From: Sphingobium sp. Leaf26
Lineage (GTDB): Bacteria; Pseudomonadota; Alphaproteobacteria; Sphingomonadales; Sphingomonadaceae
Reading direction: 5' to 3'
NCBI RefSeq assembly: GCF_001421665.1
Contig: NZ_LMKV01000001.1
Coordinates: forward strand, 603,038 to 667,037
Length of the DNA stretch: 64,000 nt
Program-made: the position numbers and the translations under genes
Notes under the pieces: generated by a model
The model's input: only the letters and a program-made list of their open reading frames with translations
Told to the model about the DNA's origin: nothing
The model's database searches: none
Shown here: positions 1-9,604 of the stretch, piece by piece
How the letters are laid out: every line of letters begins with the position of its first letter
Position numbering within the stretch: the stretch's first letter is position 1

Positions 1-469
1 ATTCCAGCAACGTGGCGAGCGCGTCGCCCACCACCGCGCCGCGGCAATGGCCCATGTGCATCGGCCCCGTCGGATTGGCAGAAACATATTCGACGTTGAC
101 GGTAACGCCCTGACCAAAATCGGACCGGCCATAATCATCCGCATCGGCATGGATCGCGGCGAGTTCCGCGCGCCAGGTCGGGTCGGTCAGGGTCAGGTTG
201 ATGAAGCCGGGGCCGGCGATGGTCGCACTTTCCACTTCGTCCAGCGCCTGCAACTTGGTGACGATCGCGTCGGCCAGCGCGCGCGGATTGGTGCCGGCGG
301 GCTTGGCCAGCACCATCGCGGCGTTGGTGGCGAGGTCGCCATGCGACGGGTCGCGCGGCGGCTCGACCGTCACGGGCTTACGGTTGAGGCCGGCAGGCAG
401 CACGCCTTCAGCCTCCAGCGCGTCCAGCACGGTGTCGAGATGGGCGGTGAAACGGGTGTAAAGGGACAC
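1..469 (-). CDS. argS: Arginyl-tRNA synthetase, N-terminal part (cut by window edge)
   Basis: Charges tRNA-Arg with arginine in the cytoplasm. The visible 156 residues begin [18 protein letters not shown], matching the additional N-terminal domain typical of class I ArgRS, and near the window edge contain [10 protein letters not shown], which holds the HIGH-type ATP-binding signature of the family. The start is a GTG at 469; no ATG gives a better N-terminus. The catalytic remainder and the anticodon-binding domain lie to the left of the window. A palindromic repeat sits just upstream, so a short untranslated leader is likely. Confidence 0.93.
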   Translation of the reverse strand, partial: MSLYTRFTAHLDTVLDALEAEGVLPAGLNRKPVTVEPPRDPSHGDLATNAAMVLAKPAGTNPRALADAIVTKLQALDEVESATIAGPGFINLTLTDPTWRAELAAIHADADDYGRSDFGQGVTVNVEYVSANPTGPMHMGHCRGAVVGDALATLLE

Positions 470-492
470 TGTACGAAACTTTCTGACAAGTT

Positions 493-570
493 CCGTTCGC
501 CCTGAGCCTGTCGAAGGGCCGCTCTTTTCTTTCAAGAAGGGCAAGGCTTCGACAAGCTCAGCCCGAACGG
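493..570. repeat. Extragenic palindromic repeat pair
   Basis: Two 24-base arms, 493-516 and 547-570, are inverted copies with about three mismatches, separated by 30 bases. Each arm is of the CTTCGACAGGCTCAG type, which I recognise as a common intergenic repeat in sphingomonad genomes. It lies between the argS start and the 3' end of the lipoprotein gene. It could fold into a long hairpin and slow transcription from the right, but there is no clear T-run. Confidence 0.7.
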
Positions 571-586
571 TAGAATGGGGCAGCGC

Positions 587-1225
587 TTAACGGGTCGCGT
601 TATATCGGAGCTGATCCTGGGTCAGGTTGAAACCCACGAGCAGCTCGAAGCTGGTTTTCTGCAATGCCGCCTTCACGTCCGGCTGGGCGAAGGGGTCGAT
701 CGCCGCGTCGGCGTCGCCGGCCTTGCGCTTCGCCGTGATCTTCTGCTGGATTTCGGCGGGCAGCGTGGCGGCGGCCTTATCGACATAGGAGCCGGCCTTG
801 GCCTGCGCGCTGGCGCGATAGTCACCGGCGGCGAAGTTCAGCGTCACCTGTCCCACCCGCTTGGCGATCACGGCATTGCCGCCGCGCACCACCGCCGAGA
901 AATAGGGCAAGATCACCTGCCGCGCGGCGCTGGCGTCGCTGCGCCGGGCGTTCACAGTGAAAGTCGCCTCGGTATAGAATTGGCCATTGTCGGCGCAGGT
1001 CGACCGCAAATTGGTGATATCGGCCACCACGTCGATCGCCGCGGCGTCGGTCCGGCCGGGCGCGGTGAAGAGCGTGATGTCGCCGGTCTGCGCCGGGATC
1101 GCCGCCACCGGGCAGGCCGAACGCACGGCAACGATACCGCCGGTCGCATCGATCTCACCGCGCCGCGAGCAGCCCGCCAGAGCCAGGGCCAACATTCCGG
1201 TCAGGGCGATAGGAGACAATTTCAC
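587..1225 (-). CDS. Predicted lipoprotein of unknown function
   Basis: A 212-residue protein with a GTG start at 1225, preceded by a GAAGGAA ribosome-binding site. The reading frame stays open far upstream into ispH, but those residues show no signal peptide, so the GTG start is preferred. Residues 1-20 form a lipoprotein signal ending in the lipobox LALAGC, so the mature protein is probably membrane-anchored and faces the periplasm. The rest is soluble, with alternating beta-type and charged segments (for example VGQVTLNFAAGDYRASA) and no motif I recognise. It is transcribed towards argS and away from ispH. Confidence 0.75.
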   Translation of the reverse strand: MKLSPIALTGMLALALAGCSRRGEIDATGGIVAVRSACPVAAIPAQTGDITLFTAPGRTDAAAIDVVADITNLRSTCADNGQFYTEATFTVNARRSDASAARQVILPYFSAVVRGGNAVIAKRVGQVTLNFAAGDYRASAQAKAGSYVDKAAATLPAEIQQKITAKRKAGDADAAIDPFAQPDVKAALQKTSFELLVGFNLTQDQLRYNATR

Positions 1226-1369
1226 AGGCAGACATTCCTTCGATTGGCCCACAAGACCAGACGCTTTGCGCTTCCTTATCCATCCGCCGCCCGCCACGCA
1301 ACTGCCCATCCCCTCCAACCATAAGGAAGCCGCTTTCATCCGGCGCCACATTCGCCTAAGCGGCAGGAC

Positions 1370-2329
1370 ATGACGCACGCGCCCGCCACCCGCCCGCCGA
1401 TGAAGCTCCTGATCGCCGCGCCGCGCGGCTTTTGCGCCGGGGTCGACCGAGCGATCATCATCGTCGAAAAAGCGATCGAAGCCTATGGCGCGCCGGTCTA
1501 TGTCCGCCATGAAATCGTCCACAACAAGTTCGTGGTCGATGGCCTGAAGGCCAAGGGCGCGATCTTCGTGGAAAGCCTGGACCAGGTACCCGACGGCGTG
1601 CCGGTGGTCTTTTCCGCCCATGGCGTGCCCAAGGCGGTCCCGGCCAAGGCGGAGGCGCGCGGCCTATCCTATCTGGACGCCACCTGCCCGCTGGTCAGCA
1701 AGGTCCATCGCCAAGCCGAACGGCAGGTCGCGGCCGGCCGCCATATCCTGTTCATCGGGCACAAGGGCCACCCGGAGGTGATCGGTACGTTCGGTCAGGT
1801 ACCCGACGGCACGATGACGCTCATCGAAACGGTCGAGGATGCGGAGGCGTTCGCCCCGTCCGACGACGACAATCTCGCCTTCCTGACACAGACGACGCTG
1901 TCGGTGGACGATACCGCCGCGATCGTCGCCACACTGGAACGCCGTTTCCCCACCATTTCCGCCCCCAAGGGCGAGGATATCTGCTACGCCACGTCGAACC
2001 GCCAGACGGCCGTGAAGGCGATCGCGGCGAAGTGCGACGCCCTCTATGTGATCGGAGCGCCCAACAGTTCCAACTCGCTGCGGCTGGTGGAAGTGGCAGA
2101 ACGCGAGGGCACCCCTGCCCGGCTGATCCAGCGTGCGACGGAAATCGACTTCGACTGGCTGGAGGGCGTGAAAACGCTGGGCCTGACCGCTGGCGCCTCC
2201 GCGCCTGAAATATTGGTGCGCGAAGTGGTGGACCGGTTGGCGGACCGCTTCGCGATCGAGGAAGAGCAGGTGGAAACCGCGCGCGAAACGATCGCCTTCA
2301 AACTGCCCCGCGGGCTGGAGACTGCATAA
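1370..2329 (+). CDS. ispH: 4-hydroxy-3-methylbut-2-enyl diphosphate reductase
   Basis: Last enzyme of the non-mevalonate isoprenoid pathway: reduces HMBPP to IPP and DMAPP using a [4Fe-4S] cluster. The three cluster cysteines are at residues 22 ([10 protein letters not shown]), 106 (ATCPLV) and 205 (DICYAT). The substrate-binding HKGHPE motif with Glu136 and the SSNSLRL loop are also present. At 319 residues it has family length. An internal ATG ten codons in would give the N-terminus more usual for IspH ([12 protein letters not shown]), so the true start may be at 1400. thrB begins 3 bases after its stop, and rnhA overlaps thrB, suggesting one transcript. Confidence 0.95.
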   Translation: MTHAPATRPPMKLLIAAPRGFCAGVDRAIIIVEKAIEAYGAPVYVRHEIVHNKFVVDGLKAKGAIFVESLDQVPDGVPVVFSAHGVPKAVPAKAEARGLSYLDATCPLVSKVHRQAERQVAAGRHILFIGHKGHPEVIGTFGQVPDGTMTLIETVEDAEAFAPSDDDNLAFLTQTTLSVDDTAAIVATLERRFPTISAPKGEDICYATSNRQTAVKAIAAKCDALYVIGAPNSSNSLRLVEVAEREGTPARLIQRATEIDFDWLEGVKTLGLTAGASAPEILVREVVDRLADRFAIEEEQVETARETIAFKLPRGLETA

Positions 2330-2332
2330 GCC

Positions 2333-3322
2333 ATGGCCGTCTACACCCACGTCCCCGCCGAAGAGATCGACGCCTTCCTCACCCGCTATGATGCCGGCCG
2401 GCTGGTATCGGCCAAGGGCATAGCCGAAGGGGTGGAGAACAGCAATTATCTGCTCGAAACGACCGGCCATGACGGGAATAAAGGTATCGGGGGCCACCGC
2501 TACATCCTGACGCTGTACGAAAAGCGGGTGGATGAAGCCGACCTGCCCTTCTTCATGGACCTGCTCGACCATCTGGGCGCGCGCGGTTGCCTCGTCCCGC
2601 GCTTCATCGCCGATCGGGAAGGCAGGCGGCTCCAGCAACTCTCCGGCCGCCCTGCCTGCCTGATCGAGTTCCTGACCGGCATTTCCGTCACCGAACCGAC
2701 CGCCGGGCAGGCGCGCGCGGCCGGCGTGGCGCTGGGTGAACTGCACAAGGCCGCGCAGGGCTTTGCCGGCGAGCGCCGCAATGCGCTGGACAAGGATGGC
2801 TGGCACGCACTGGCCGCCAAGTGCGGCGATGATTTCGACCAGATCGAACCCGGCCTTGGCGCGCGCGTGGCGGAGGAACTGGCGTTTCTCGACGCCCATT
2901 GGCCGGCCGACCTGCCGCGCAGCGTCATCCATGCCGACCTCTTCCCCGACAATGTGCTGATGCTGGGCGATGAGGTGACGGGCCTCATCGACTTCTATTT
3001 CAGCTGCACCGACATCCGCGCCTATGACCTGGCCGTCACCCACAGCGCCTGGTGCTTCAGCAATGATGGCAGCATATGGCATGGCGACCGGGCGGCGGCG
3101 ATGGGCGAAGGCTATGGCGCCGCACACGGCCTGAGCGATGCCGAGCGATCCGCCTTCCCGATATTGTGCCGGGGCGCGGCTTTGCGCTTCCTGCTGACGC
3201 GCGCCTATGACTGGATCAACACGCCCGCCGACGCACTGGTGACGCGGAAAGACCCGCTGGCCTATCTGCGTCGGCTGGACTTCTATGCCAAGGCTGATCC
3301 GGCGGAATTGCTCGGCGCATGA
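2333..3322 (+). CDS. thrB: Homoserine kinase (APH-fold type)
   Basis: Phosphorylates L-homoserine on the way to threonine. This is the aminoglycoside-phosphotransferase-like ThrB common in alphaproteobacteria, not the GHMP-family enzyme. Evidence: [12 protein letters not shown] near residues 29-40, the catalytic loop HADLFPDN at 200-207, and the metal-binding Asp220 in LIDFYF. Length is 329 residues, as expected. It sits between ispH and rnhA and overlaps the rnhA start by 4 bases, so translation of the pair is probably coupled. Confidence 0.94.
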   Translation: MAVYTHVPAEEIDAFLTRYDAGRLVSAKGIAEGVENSNYLLETTGHDGNKGIGGHRYILTLYEKRVDEADLPFFMDLLDHLGARGCLVPRFIADREGRRLQQLSGRPACLIEFLTGISVTEPTAGQARAAGVALGELHKAAQGFAGERRNALDKDGWHALAAKCGDDFDQIEPGLGARVAEELAFLDAHWPADLPRSVIHADLFPDNVLMLGDEVTGLIDFYFSCTDIRAYDLAVTHSAWCFSNDGSIWHGDRAAAMGEGYGAAHGLSDAERSAFPILCRGAALRFLLTRAYDWINTPADALVTRKDPLAYLRRLDFYAKADPAELLGA

Positions 3323-3765
3323 GCGATTTTCCCAAGGTCGACATTTTCACCGACGGCGCGTGCAAGGGCAATCCCGGCCCCGGCGGCTGGGGCGCGGTGC
3401 TGCGCTTTGGCGATAAGGAAAAGGAAATCTCCGGCGGCGAGGCGCAGACGACCAACAACCGCATGGAAATGATGGCGGCGGTCGAGGCGCTGAACACGCT
3501 CAAGAAGCCCTGTCAGGTGACGCTCTACACCGACAGCAAATATGTGATGGACGGCATCACCAAATGGGTGTTCGGCTGGCAGAAGAAGGGCTGGCGGACC
3601 GCCGACAACAAGCCGGTCAAAAACGTCGAAATCTGGCAATTGCTGTTGAAGGCCGCCGCCCCGCACAAGCTGACCTGGCAATGGGTGAAGGGCCATGCCG
3701 GCCACCCCGAAAATGAGCGCGCCGATGCGCTGGCCTGCGCGGCGGCGGAGCGTTTCCGGAAATAA
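3319..3765 (+). CDS. rnhA: Ribonuclease HI
   Basis: Degrades the RNA strand of RNA-DNA hybrids. The four catalytic acids are visible: Asp12 ([15 protein letters not shown]), Glu50 (NRMEMMA), Asp72 (YTDSKY) and Asp136 (NERADALA), with the conserved His in [10 protein letters not shown]. The 148-residue length fits the single-domain bacterial enzyme. The ATG overlaps the thrB stop, marking the last gene of an ispH-thrB-rnhA unit. The next gene is on the opposite strand and ends 10 bases away. Confidence 0.96.
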   Translation: MSDFPKVDIFTDGACKGNPGPGGWGAVLRFGDKEKEISGGEAQTTNNRMEMMAAVEALNTLKKPCQVTLYTDSKYVMDGITKWVFGWQKKGWRTADNKPVKNVEIWQLLLKAAAPHKLTWQWVKGHAGHPENERADALACAAAERFRK

Positions 3766-3774
3766 GGCCTATCG

Positions 3775-4557
3775 TCAGCGGCGCCGCAGGATCGCCTCGA
3801 TCAGCGTGACATCCTCCGGCTTGTCGGCGTCGATACAGGCTTCCGGACTATCCATCGCCACCAGCCGCGCGGCGAGGCCAAACTTCCGGCCGATCCGTGC
3901 CATCCCGCCACGCAACGTCAGGATGCGCAGCAGCGCCCCCAGCAACGCGAACGGGCCGAAGGCGGCCAGTATCTTCCAGCCCTTCTTGCGGTCCTGCTCC
4001 ACCTCCTGCCACAAGGCGATGATCCGGCTCGCCTTGTCGCTGCCGAACCAGAAGATGTTCGCGCCCGACCACCAGCCGTCGCGGAATTTGAGCCAGGTGC
4101 GCCGCGACTGCGGATAACGCGCCAGCAAGGTTGCCCGCTCCACCATGGCGACGGCGATATCCGCGCCGTTCGCCTGCCCCACGAACTGGTCGAGCATCGC
4201 GCGGTCGAGCAGCACATGGTCGGCCGTGGTCATCAGGATCGGGAAAGGCAAGTCCTCCCCCTCCAGCAGCGTCAGCAGCGAGGATGCGATCCCCTGCCCG
4301 CCTTTTTCGAATCGCACGCGCGGGTGATCCGCCAGCCAGGCAGTGGCTGGGTCGGCGGCGAACAGATCGGCGCGCTGGGTCAGGATCACCACCTGCCCGA
4401 TTGCGGGATGGTCCAGCAGCGCGCGCGCCGGCCGATTGATCATCGGCTCGCCGCCCACCGGCACCAGCGGCTTTACCGCTACGCCCGCGGCCTGCGCCAG
4501 AGGATCGGGAATCGGGCGCGCGCCCGCAAGCAGGATGGCAGTGATGGAACCAGTCAT
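3775..4557 (-). CDS. Nucleotidyltransferase-fold protein (MobA/GT-A-like)
   Basis: A 260-residue protein whose N-terminus, ITAILLAGARPIPDPLA followed by KPLVPVGGEPMI, is the nucleotide-binding pattern of sugar-phosphate nucleotidylyltransferases and MobA-like enzymes. The metal-binding Asp is likely in ILMTTADHVLL. The middle (WWSGANIFWFGSDKA) and the end (CIDADKPEDVTLIEAIL) match a family annotated only as nucleotidyltransferase or NTP transferase. The usual GG of the LAGG loop is GA here. The substrate is unknown. It converges with rnhA and precedes the M23 peptidase gene on the same strand, with 40 bases between. Confidence 0.75.
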   Translation of the reverse strand: MTGSITAILLAGARPIPDPLAQAAGVAVKPLVPVGGEPMINRPARALLDHPAIGQVVILTQRADLFAADPATAWLADHPRVRFEKGGQGIASSLLTLLEGEDLPFPILMTTADHVLLDRAMLDQFVGQANGADIAVAMVERATLLARYPQSRRTWLKFRDGWWSGANIFWFGSDKASRIIALWQEVEQDRKKGWKILAAFGPFALLGALLRILTLRGGMARIGRKFGLAARLVAMDSPEACIDADKPEDVTLIEAILRRR

Positions 4558-4597
4558 CGCCGCGCGTTAGCGGAGCCTCTCCGTGGCGGGAAGCGCC

Positions 4598-6085
4598 TTA
4601 TTTGCCCGAAGCCACCGGGTTCGCCGAGGCCTTCTGCGCGAAACTGTCATGCAGGCCCACGCGCAGCCCCTGATATTGCGCCAACCGCGTACGGAAGGCG
4701 GACAGTTCTGCCCCTGCCAGTTGCGCCGTCGTGGTGAACTTCACCGACAGCGGATTGACCGTCGCGCCATTGCGATACAACTCATAATGGAGATGTGGTC
4801 CGGTCGACAGGCCGGTCGATCCGACATAGCCGATCACCTGACCGCGCCGCACCCGCTGGCCCGGTTCCGCCGCGATGCGGCTCATATGCGCATAGCCGGT
4901 GGCCAGGCCGCCGCCATGCTGGATACGCACATAATTGCCATGGCCGCCATGCCGCCCGGCAAAGGCGACCACACCGTCGGTCACGGCATAGATGGGCGAT
5001 CCATAACGCGCCGCAAAGTCGATACCGGCGTGCATGCGGGTATAGCCCAATATCGGATGGCGGCGCTGGCCATAACCCGAAGACATGCGGCCAGCGACCG
5101 GGGCCGACAACACACCGCGCCGTTCGCCCACGCCCGACGCCTCGAACCATTCGGTGCGGCCGTCTTTCGTCCATTTCAGCATGTCGACCGACTTGCCGCG
5201 CGACCGCCGAAGGCCGGCATAAAGCAGGTCGCCCACTTCCACGTCGCCGGTTTCGGCGCGGCGATATTCGGTCACGATGTCGTAGCGGTCACCCGCGCCG
5301 ATGCCGCCCAGATCGACCTGCCCGGCGATGACGCGCAGGAAGGCCTGCACCGCCTTGGGCGGCGCACCGGCCGCGCGCGCGGAGCGATAGATGCTGTCGC
5401 CGACCACGCCCTGGATGCGCAGCGGCGTATTGTCGACACGGATGGGGATGCGCTTGATCGACAACACGCCGCCTGCGCGCGTCAACTCCAGACTGAGGTC
5501 GAGCCGGGCGCGGAAGGCCAGCCTGTCGAGTGGACGCGGCCGGTCGCGGCTGGTGCGGCGCCCTAATATGATGTCGAGGCGCGTACCGGGCTTCACGCCA
5601 TCGCTCATGTCGTCACCGACCATTGCCGTCACGGTCGCGACGTCGCCACCGCTGACCCCGGCGCGCGACAAAGCGCGGGCCAGCGTATCGCTGCTGCCGA
5701 TCTGGGCACTGAGTTCGATCTGGGGCCGTTCCGGCGTCTCGCGCAGCGGCTGTACCGCGTCGGTTGCGCCCATATGCCGTCCGCTGTCCGCGCCCAGCGC
5801 GAGCGGCGTCATCATCTGGCTGCGCACCTCGTCATAATGCGCGTCGGTCAGGCGGACGCCAGGCAGGCCGGGAATGGGCTGGAAGGAAGGCGAAAGGTAG
5901 AGCGCCGTGGCGCAAAGGCCGAAGCAGGTGGCTAATCCCCGAAACCAGGTGAGGCTGCCCACCCGTTCGGCAAGATCCGGGACCAGATCGACCTCGTCCG
6001 CCCAATCGCGCAGGCGCGTGCGCCAGTCGCGTGGTTGCGGGGCCGCCCCGGCATGAGCCAGGGAATCAGCCATCCATAGCGACAT
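4598..6085 (-). CDS. M23-family peptidoglycan endopeptidase, membrane-anchored
   Basis: Predicted zinc endopeptidase acting on peptidoglycan cross-links in the periplasm. From the ATG at 6085 it has 495 residues: a cytoplasmic N-terminus, one membrane segment around residues 48-68, a long linker with LysM/opacity-like regions, and a C-terminal LytM domain. Zinc and catalytic residues are His352 and Asp356 (MHAGIDFAARYGSP), His400 (GYAHMS) and His431/His433 (GPHLHYEL). The frame extends upstream of 6085, but the added residues do not look like protein. The gap of 273 bases to the divergent helicase gene must hold both promoters; I see no other gene there. Confidence 0.88.
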   Translation of the reverse strand: MSLWMADSLAHAGAAPQPRDWRTRLRDWADEVDLVPDLAERVGSLTWFRGLATCFGLCATALYLSPSFQPIPGLPGVRLTDAHYDEVRSQMMTPLALGADSGRHMGATDAVQPLRETPERPQIELSAQIGSSDTLARALSRAGVSGGDVATVTAMVGDDMSDGVKPGTRLDIILGRRTSRDRPRPLDRLAFRARLDLSLELTRAGGVLSIKRIPIRVDNTPLRIQGVVGDSIYRSARAAGAPPKAVQAFLRVIAGQVDLGGIGAGDRYDIVTEYRRAETGDVEVGDLLYAGLRRSRGKSVDMLKWTKDGRTEWFEASGVGERRGVLSAPVAGRMSSGYGQRRHPILGYTRMHAGIDFAARYGSPIYAVTDGVVAFAGRHGGHGNYVRIQHGGGLATGYAHMSRIAAEPGQRVRRGQVIGYVGSTGLSTGPHLHYELYRNGATVNPLSVKFTTTAQLAGAELSAFRTRLAQYQGLRVGLHDSFAQKASANPVASGK

Positions 6086-6358
6086 CGACGCGCCGCCCTG
6101 TTGCGATCCCAACTGGCTTTCCTGAAACAAACCCGCGACCCCAAAGGCATTTTTATCATTGCTGCGCCGGCAACGTCCCCCGCGCCATGCGTGAGCGGGA
6201 TCGTTGTGAACGCATAGGGTTAAAGTCAAATAAAGACGTTCGCATGACGAACGTGCGTGCGACGAACCGTGCCGATGGCCGGACGGGACTGGCGATCGCG
6301 AGGGGAACCGCGAAACTCCTTGCCACTGCGCCGGTCATCCCCGACATAGGCCATCATA

Positions 6359-9172
6359 ATGGTCCAGTTCGCGCGTTCCCCCATCACCGCCGTCCTCGGT
6401 CCGACCAACACCGGCAAGACGCACCTCGCCGTAGAGCGCATGTGCGGCCATTCGAGCGGCATGATGGGCTTTCCGCTGCGCCTGCTGGCCCGCGAGGTCT
6501 ATGACCGGGTGGTCGCGATCAAGGGGCCGCAATTGGTCGCCCTCATCACCGGCGAGGAAAAGATCGTGCCGCCGGGTGCGCGCTATTTCCTGTGTACGGC
6601 GGAGTCCATGCCGCTCAGCGGGGGCCGGGAGACCGGCATCAAGGAGGATTTCGCCTTCGTCGCGCTGGACGAGGCGCAACTGGGGTCGGACCCGGAACGC
6701 GGCCATATATTCACCGACCGGCTGCTGCGCGCACGCGGCCGGGAGGAGACGATGATCCTTGGCTCCGCCAGTATTAGCCGTGTCGTGAAAGCCTTGGTGC
6801 CCGATGTCGAAATCATCGGCCGCCCGCGCTTTTCCACCCTCTCCTATGCGGGTGCGAAAAAGCTGTCGCGCCTGCCCAAGCGATCCGCCATCGTCGCCTT
6901 CTCTGCCGAGGAGGTCTACGCCGTCGCCGAAATGCTGCGGCGCTTTCGCGGCGGCGCGGCGGTGGTCATGGGCGCCCTGTCCCCCCGCACCCGCAATTCG
7001 CAGGTGCAGATGTTCCTGAATGGCGAGGTCGACTATCTGGTCGCGACCGACGCGATCGGCATGGGGTTGAATCTGGACGTCGCTCATGTCGCCTTCGCAT
7101 CCCTGCGCAAGTTCGATGGCCGCCGCAGCCGTCGCCTGACCGTCAGCGAAATGGCGCAGATTGCCGGACGCGCCGGGCGCCATCACAAGGACGGCACGTT
7201 CGGCAGCCTGGGTGGAGAAGATGGCGACGCCGCCTTCACACCCGAAGAAATCGAAGCGATCGAGGCGCATCGCTTCCCGCCGATCGAACAGCTTTTCTGG
7301 CGCAATGGCACCCCGCGCACTGACCGGCTGGAGCATCTCCTGGCCGATCTGGAGCAGAAGCCGCAACGTTCCGAACTGCGCGCCGCGCCCGAAGCCGTCG
7401 ATCTGGCCGTATTACGCCGCATGGCCGACGATCCGCTCGTGATCGAACGGGTCAAGGGCAAGCGACAGGTCGAACGCCTCTGGAGCGCCTGTGGCCTGCC
7501 CGATTTTCAGAAGCTGGGCGCGGACCATCATGGCCGCACTGTCAGCCGCATCTGGCATTTCCTGTCCGAAGGAACCGGTCATATCCCGCGCGACTGGTTC
7601 GCCCAGAATCTGGCCCGGCTCGATTCGGTGCAGGGCGATATCGACACGTTGTCCGGCCGAATCGCCGCCGCGCGTACATGGTCCTACATCGCCCACCGCC
7701 CCGACTGGCTGGCCCATCCGGCCGAAATGGCGGAGCGCACCCGCGCGCTGGAGGAGAAGCTGTCCGACGCGCTGCATGCCGCGCTGACGCAGCGTTTCGT
7801 CGATCGGCGAACCTCCGTCCTGCTGCGCGATATCGGGCAGAATGCGAGCAACCTGCCGGTTACGGTGGAGCCGGACGGGAGCGTCTGTGTCGATGGCGAG
7901 ACGATCGGAAAACTTGACGGCTTCCGATTCTCGGTCGATCCCGCTACGCGACATCAGGACAGAAAAATGTTGCTGGCGGCCGCGGAACGGCGCCTTGGAA
8001 AGGTATTACGAGTGAAGGCAGACGAATTGGTGGGCGCGGCGGATACGGATTTCGCGCTCATGGACGAAGCGGGACAGGTACCGGGCATCGCCTGGGGTGA
8101 AACACCAGTGGCGTCGCTGCTGGCAGGACCAAGCCTGCTGGCCCCGGAAATTCGGCTGGATCGCGCGATACTTAGCCTGGATCAGGATGTGCAGAAGCAG
8201 GTCGCCACCCGCCTCGCCGTCTGGGTCGAAGCGCAAAAGCAGAAGCATCTCCTCCCCCTCGTCAAAATGAGCGAGAGCGCATCCGATCCGGAAGTGCCCG
8301 CCGTCGTGCGCGCCGTCTTCGCCCAGCTCGGCGATGCCGGCGGCGTGATCGCCCGGACCGACCTCGATTCGGCGCTCGGCCATCTCGACAAGGATCAGCG
8401 CCATTTGCTGCGCAAGGCGGGCATCGATATCGGCGTGCTCGACATCTATCATCCCGGCCTGCTGAAGCCCGGTGCGGCGCGCTGGCGCTCCGCCCTGCTG
8501 GCGGCCCGCATCGCCAAGCCCTGCCTGCCGCTGCCCGGCCCCGGTCTCACCCTGATCCCGGCGGGCGAGAAGTTCGAGCAGATGGGTGCGCGCATCGCCG
8601 GCTTCCGTGGTTTCGGCGACCAGATGCTGCGCATCGACATGGCCGAACGCATGGCCCGCGCCGCGCATGAAGCCATTGCCAAGAACGAACCTTTCACCCA
8701 TGCCAGCCCGCAGATCGTATCGCTGGGCCTGTCGGAACCTTCTTTCCTGCAACTGATGCGCCTCGCCGGCTTCCGCCCGGTCACGCCGCCAGCCCCGCCG
8801 CCTGCGGACGAGGCCGTGACAGAAGCGGCTGAGGCGACGGGAGAGGGTGCCGAGGTGGCGGAAGGCGCTGAGGCCGAAACCGCTGCGCAAGCGCAGGCCA
8901 CCCCGGCCACCGGTGCAAACTGGGCGTTCAGGGGACGGCAGAAACCGCGTGGCGATCGTCCGCAGAATGGGCGCCCGCAAAATGGCCGCCCGAATCAAAG
9001 CCAGCAGCCGCGCCAGCCGCGCGAAGGCAAGGATGGCGCACCCCGCCGGCCCGACAAGGATGGGCGCCCACCGCGCCCCCAGTCGGGCCGTCCCACCGCG
9101 CCAGGCAGCAGCCCCGCCCCGGTCAACAATGCCTTTGCGGGCCTTGCCGACCTGCTTGGCCGCAATGGCTGA
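6359..9172 (+). CDS. SUV3-like DEAD/DEAH-box RNA helicase
   Basis: A 937-residue superfamily 2 helicase related to mitochondrial SUV3, which unwinds RNA for degradation. Walker A is GPTNTGKT at residues 14-21, motif II is DEAQ at 104-107, motif III-like GSAS is near 135-138, and motif VI QIAGRAGRH is at 267-275. The middle and C-terminal regions are typical of the alphaproteobacterial family. The last ~90 residues are a disordered tail rich in Arg, Pro, Gln, Asn and Gly (NGRPQNGRPNQSQQPRQPRE), likely an RNA- or protein-binding tail. Its 3' end overlaps the S4-domain gene by 8 bases. The real substrate and partner nuclease cannot be told from this window. Confidence 0.88.
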   Translation: MVQFARSPITAVLGPTNTGKTHLAVERMCGHSSGMMGFPLRLLAREVYDRVVAIKGPQLVALITGEEKIVPPGARYFLCTAESMPLSGGRETGIKEDFAFVALDEAQLGSDPERGHIFTDRLLRARGREETMILGSASISRVVKALVPDVEIIGRPRFSTLSYAGAKKLSRLPKRSAIVAFSAEEVYAVAEMLRRFRGGAAVVMGALSPRTRNSQVQMFLNGEVDYLVATDAIGMGLNLDVAHVAFASLRKFDGRRSRRLTVSEMAQIAGRAGRHHKDGTFGSLGGEDGDAAFTPEEIEAIEAHRFPPIEQLFWRNGTPRTDRLEHLLADLEQKPQRSELRAAPEAVDLAVLRRMADDPLVIERVKGKRQVERLWSACGLPDFQKLGADHHGRTVSRIWHFLSEGTGHIPRDWFAQNLARLDSVQGDIDTLSGRIAAARTWSYIAHRPDWLAHPAEMAERTRALEEKLSDALHAALTQRFVDRRTSVLLRDIGQNASNLPVTVEPDGSVCVDGETIGKLDGFRFSVDPATRHQDRKMLLAAAERRLGKVLRVKADELVGAADTDFALMDEAGQVPGIAWGETPVASLLAGPSLLAPEIRLDRAILSLDQDVQKQVATRLAVWVEAQKQKHLLPLVKMSESASDPEVPAVVRAVFAQLGDAGGVIARTDLDSALGHLDKDQRHLLRKAGIDIGVLDIYHPGLLKPGAARWRSALLAARIAKPCLPLPGPGLTLIPAGEKFEQMGARIAGFRGFGDQMLRIDMAERMARAAHEAIAKNEPFTHASPQIVSLGLSEPSFLQLMRLAGFRPVTPPAPPPADEAVTEAAEATGEGAEVAEGAEAETAAQAQATPATGANWAFRGRQKPRGDRPQNGRPQNGRPNQSQQPRQPREGKDGAPRRPDKDGRPPRPQSGRPTAPGSSPAPVNNAFAGLADLLGRNG

Positions 9173-9461
9173 TCCGATGACCGGCATCGGCCATGGGCCG
9201 ACGCTGCGCATCGACAAATATCTGTGGTTCGCGCGGCTCTCCAAGAGCCGCTCGACTGCACAGAAGCTGGCGGAGGACGGGCATGTCCGCCTCAACGGCC
9301 GCCGCATCGAGCGCGCCCACGCGCCGGTGCGCGCTGGCGACCTCATCACCTTCCCCCATTTCGATAAGGTCCGCGTCGTCCGCGTGGTCGCCCTGCCCAC
9401 CCATCGTGGCCCCGCGCCCGAAGCCCAGACATGTTACGAGGAACTGACGGTAGGCGAGTGA
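9165..9461 (+). CDS. S4-domain RNA-binding protein (Hsp15-like)
   Basis: A 98-residue protein made almost entirely of an S4 RNA-binding domain: LRIDKYLWFARLSKSRS, then EDGHVRLNGRRIERAHAPV and RAGDLITFP. This is the layout of heat-shock protein 15 (HslR), which recognises stalled 50S subunits carrying nascent chains. The ATG at 9165 overlaps the end of the helicase gene; a second ATG at 9177 is possible. The overlap implies translational coupling with the helicase, which supports a joint RNA-related role. Assigning it as true HslR is an inference. Confidence 0.85.
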   Translation: MADPMTGIGHGPTLRIDKYLWFARLSKSRSTAQKLAEDGHVRLNGRRIERAHAPVRAGDLITFPHFDKVRVVRVVALPTHRGPAPEAQTCYEELTVGE

Positions 9462-9604
9462 TCCAAGGGCCGGCCTAACGGCGCGAAATTGCGAGTCTTT
9501 CGCACAAAACCGTCGCTAAATCCCCGGCAACAATATCCTCATTGACCTTCGTGCGCGCGGGGCATAGCAGGACCGCGTTTTCCAATCCAACGAGTGCCCA
9601 GACA

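Noticed and set aside
1226..1621. Upstream extension of the lipoprotein frame
   Set aside because: Overlaps the ispH start and lacks a signal peptide, while GTG at 1225 has a ribosome-binding site and begins a lipobox signal.
1664..3127. A 487-codon leftward open frame across ispH and thrB
   Set aside because: Mirror frame of two clearly recognised genes; no motif of its own.
9542..9604. N-terminal extension of the ferredoxin
   Set aside because: Adds 21 residues absent from the FdxA family; the ATG at 9605 gives the canonical MTYVVTDNC start.
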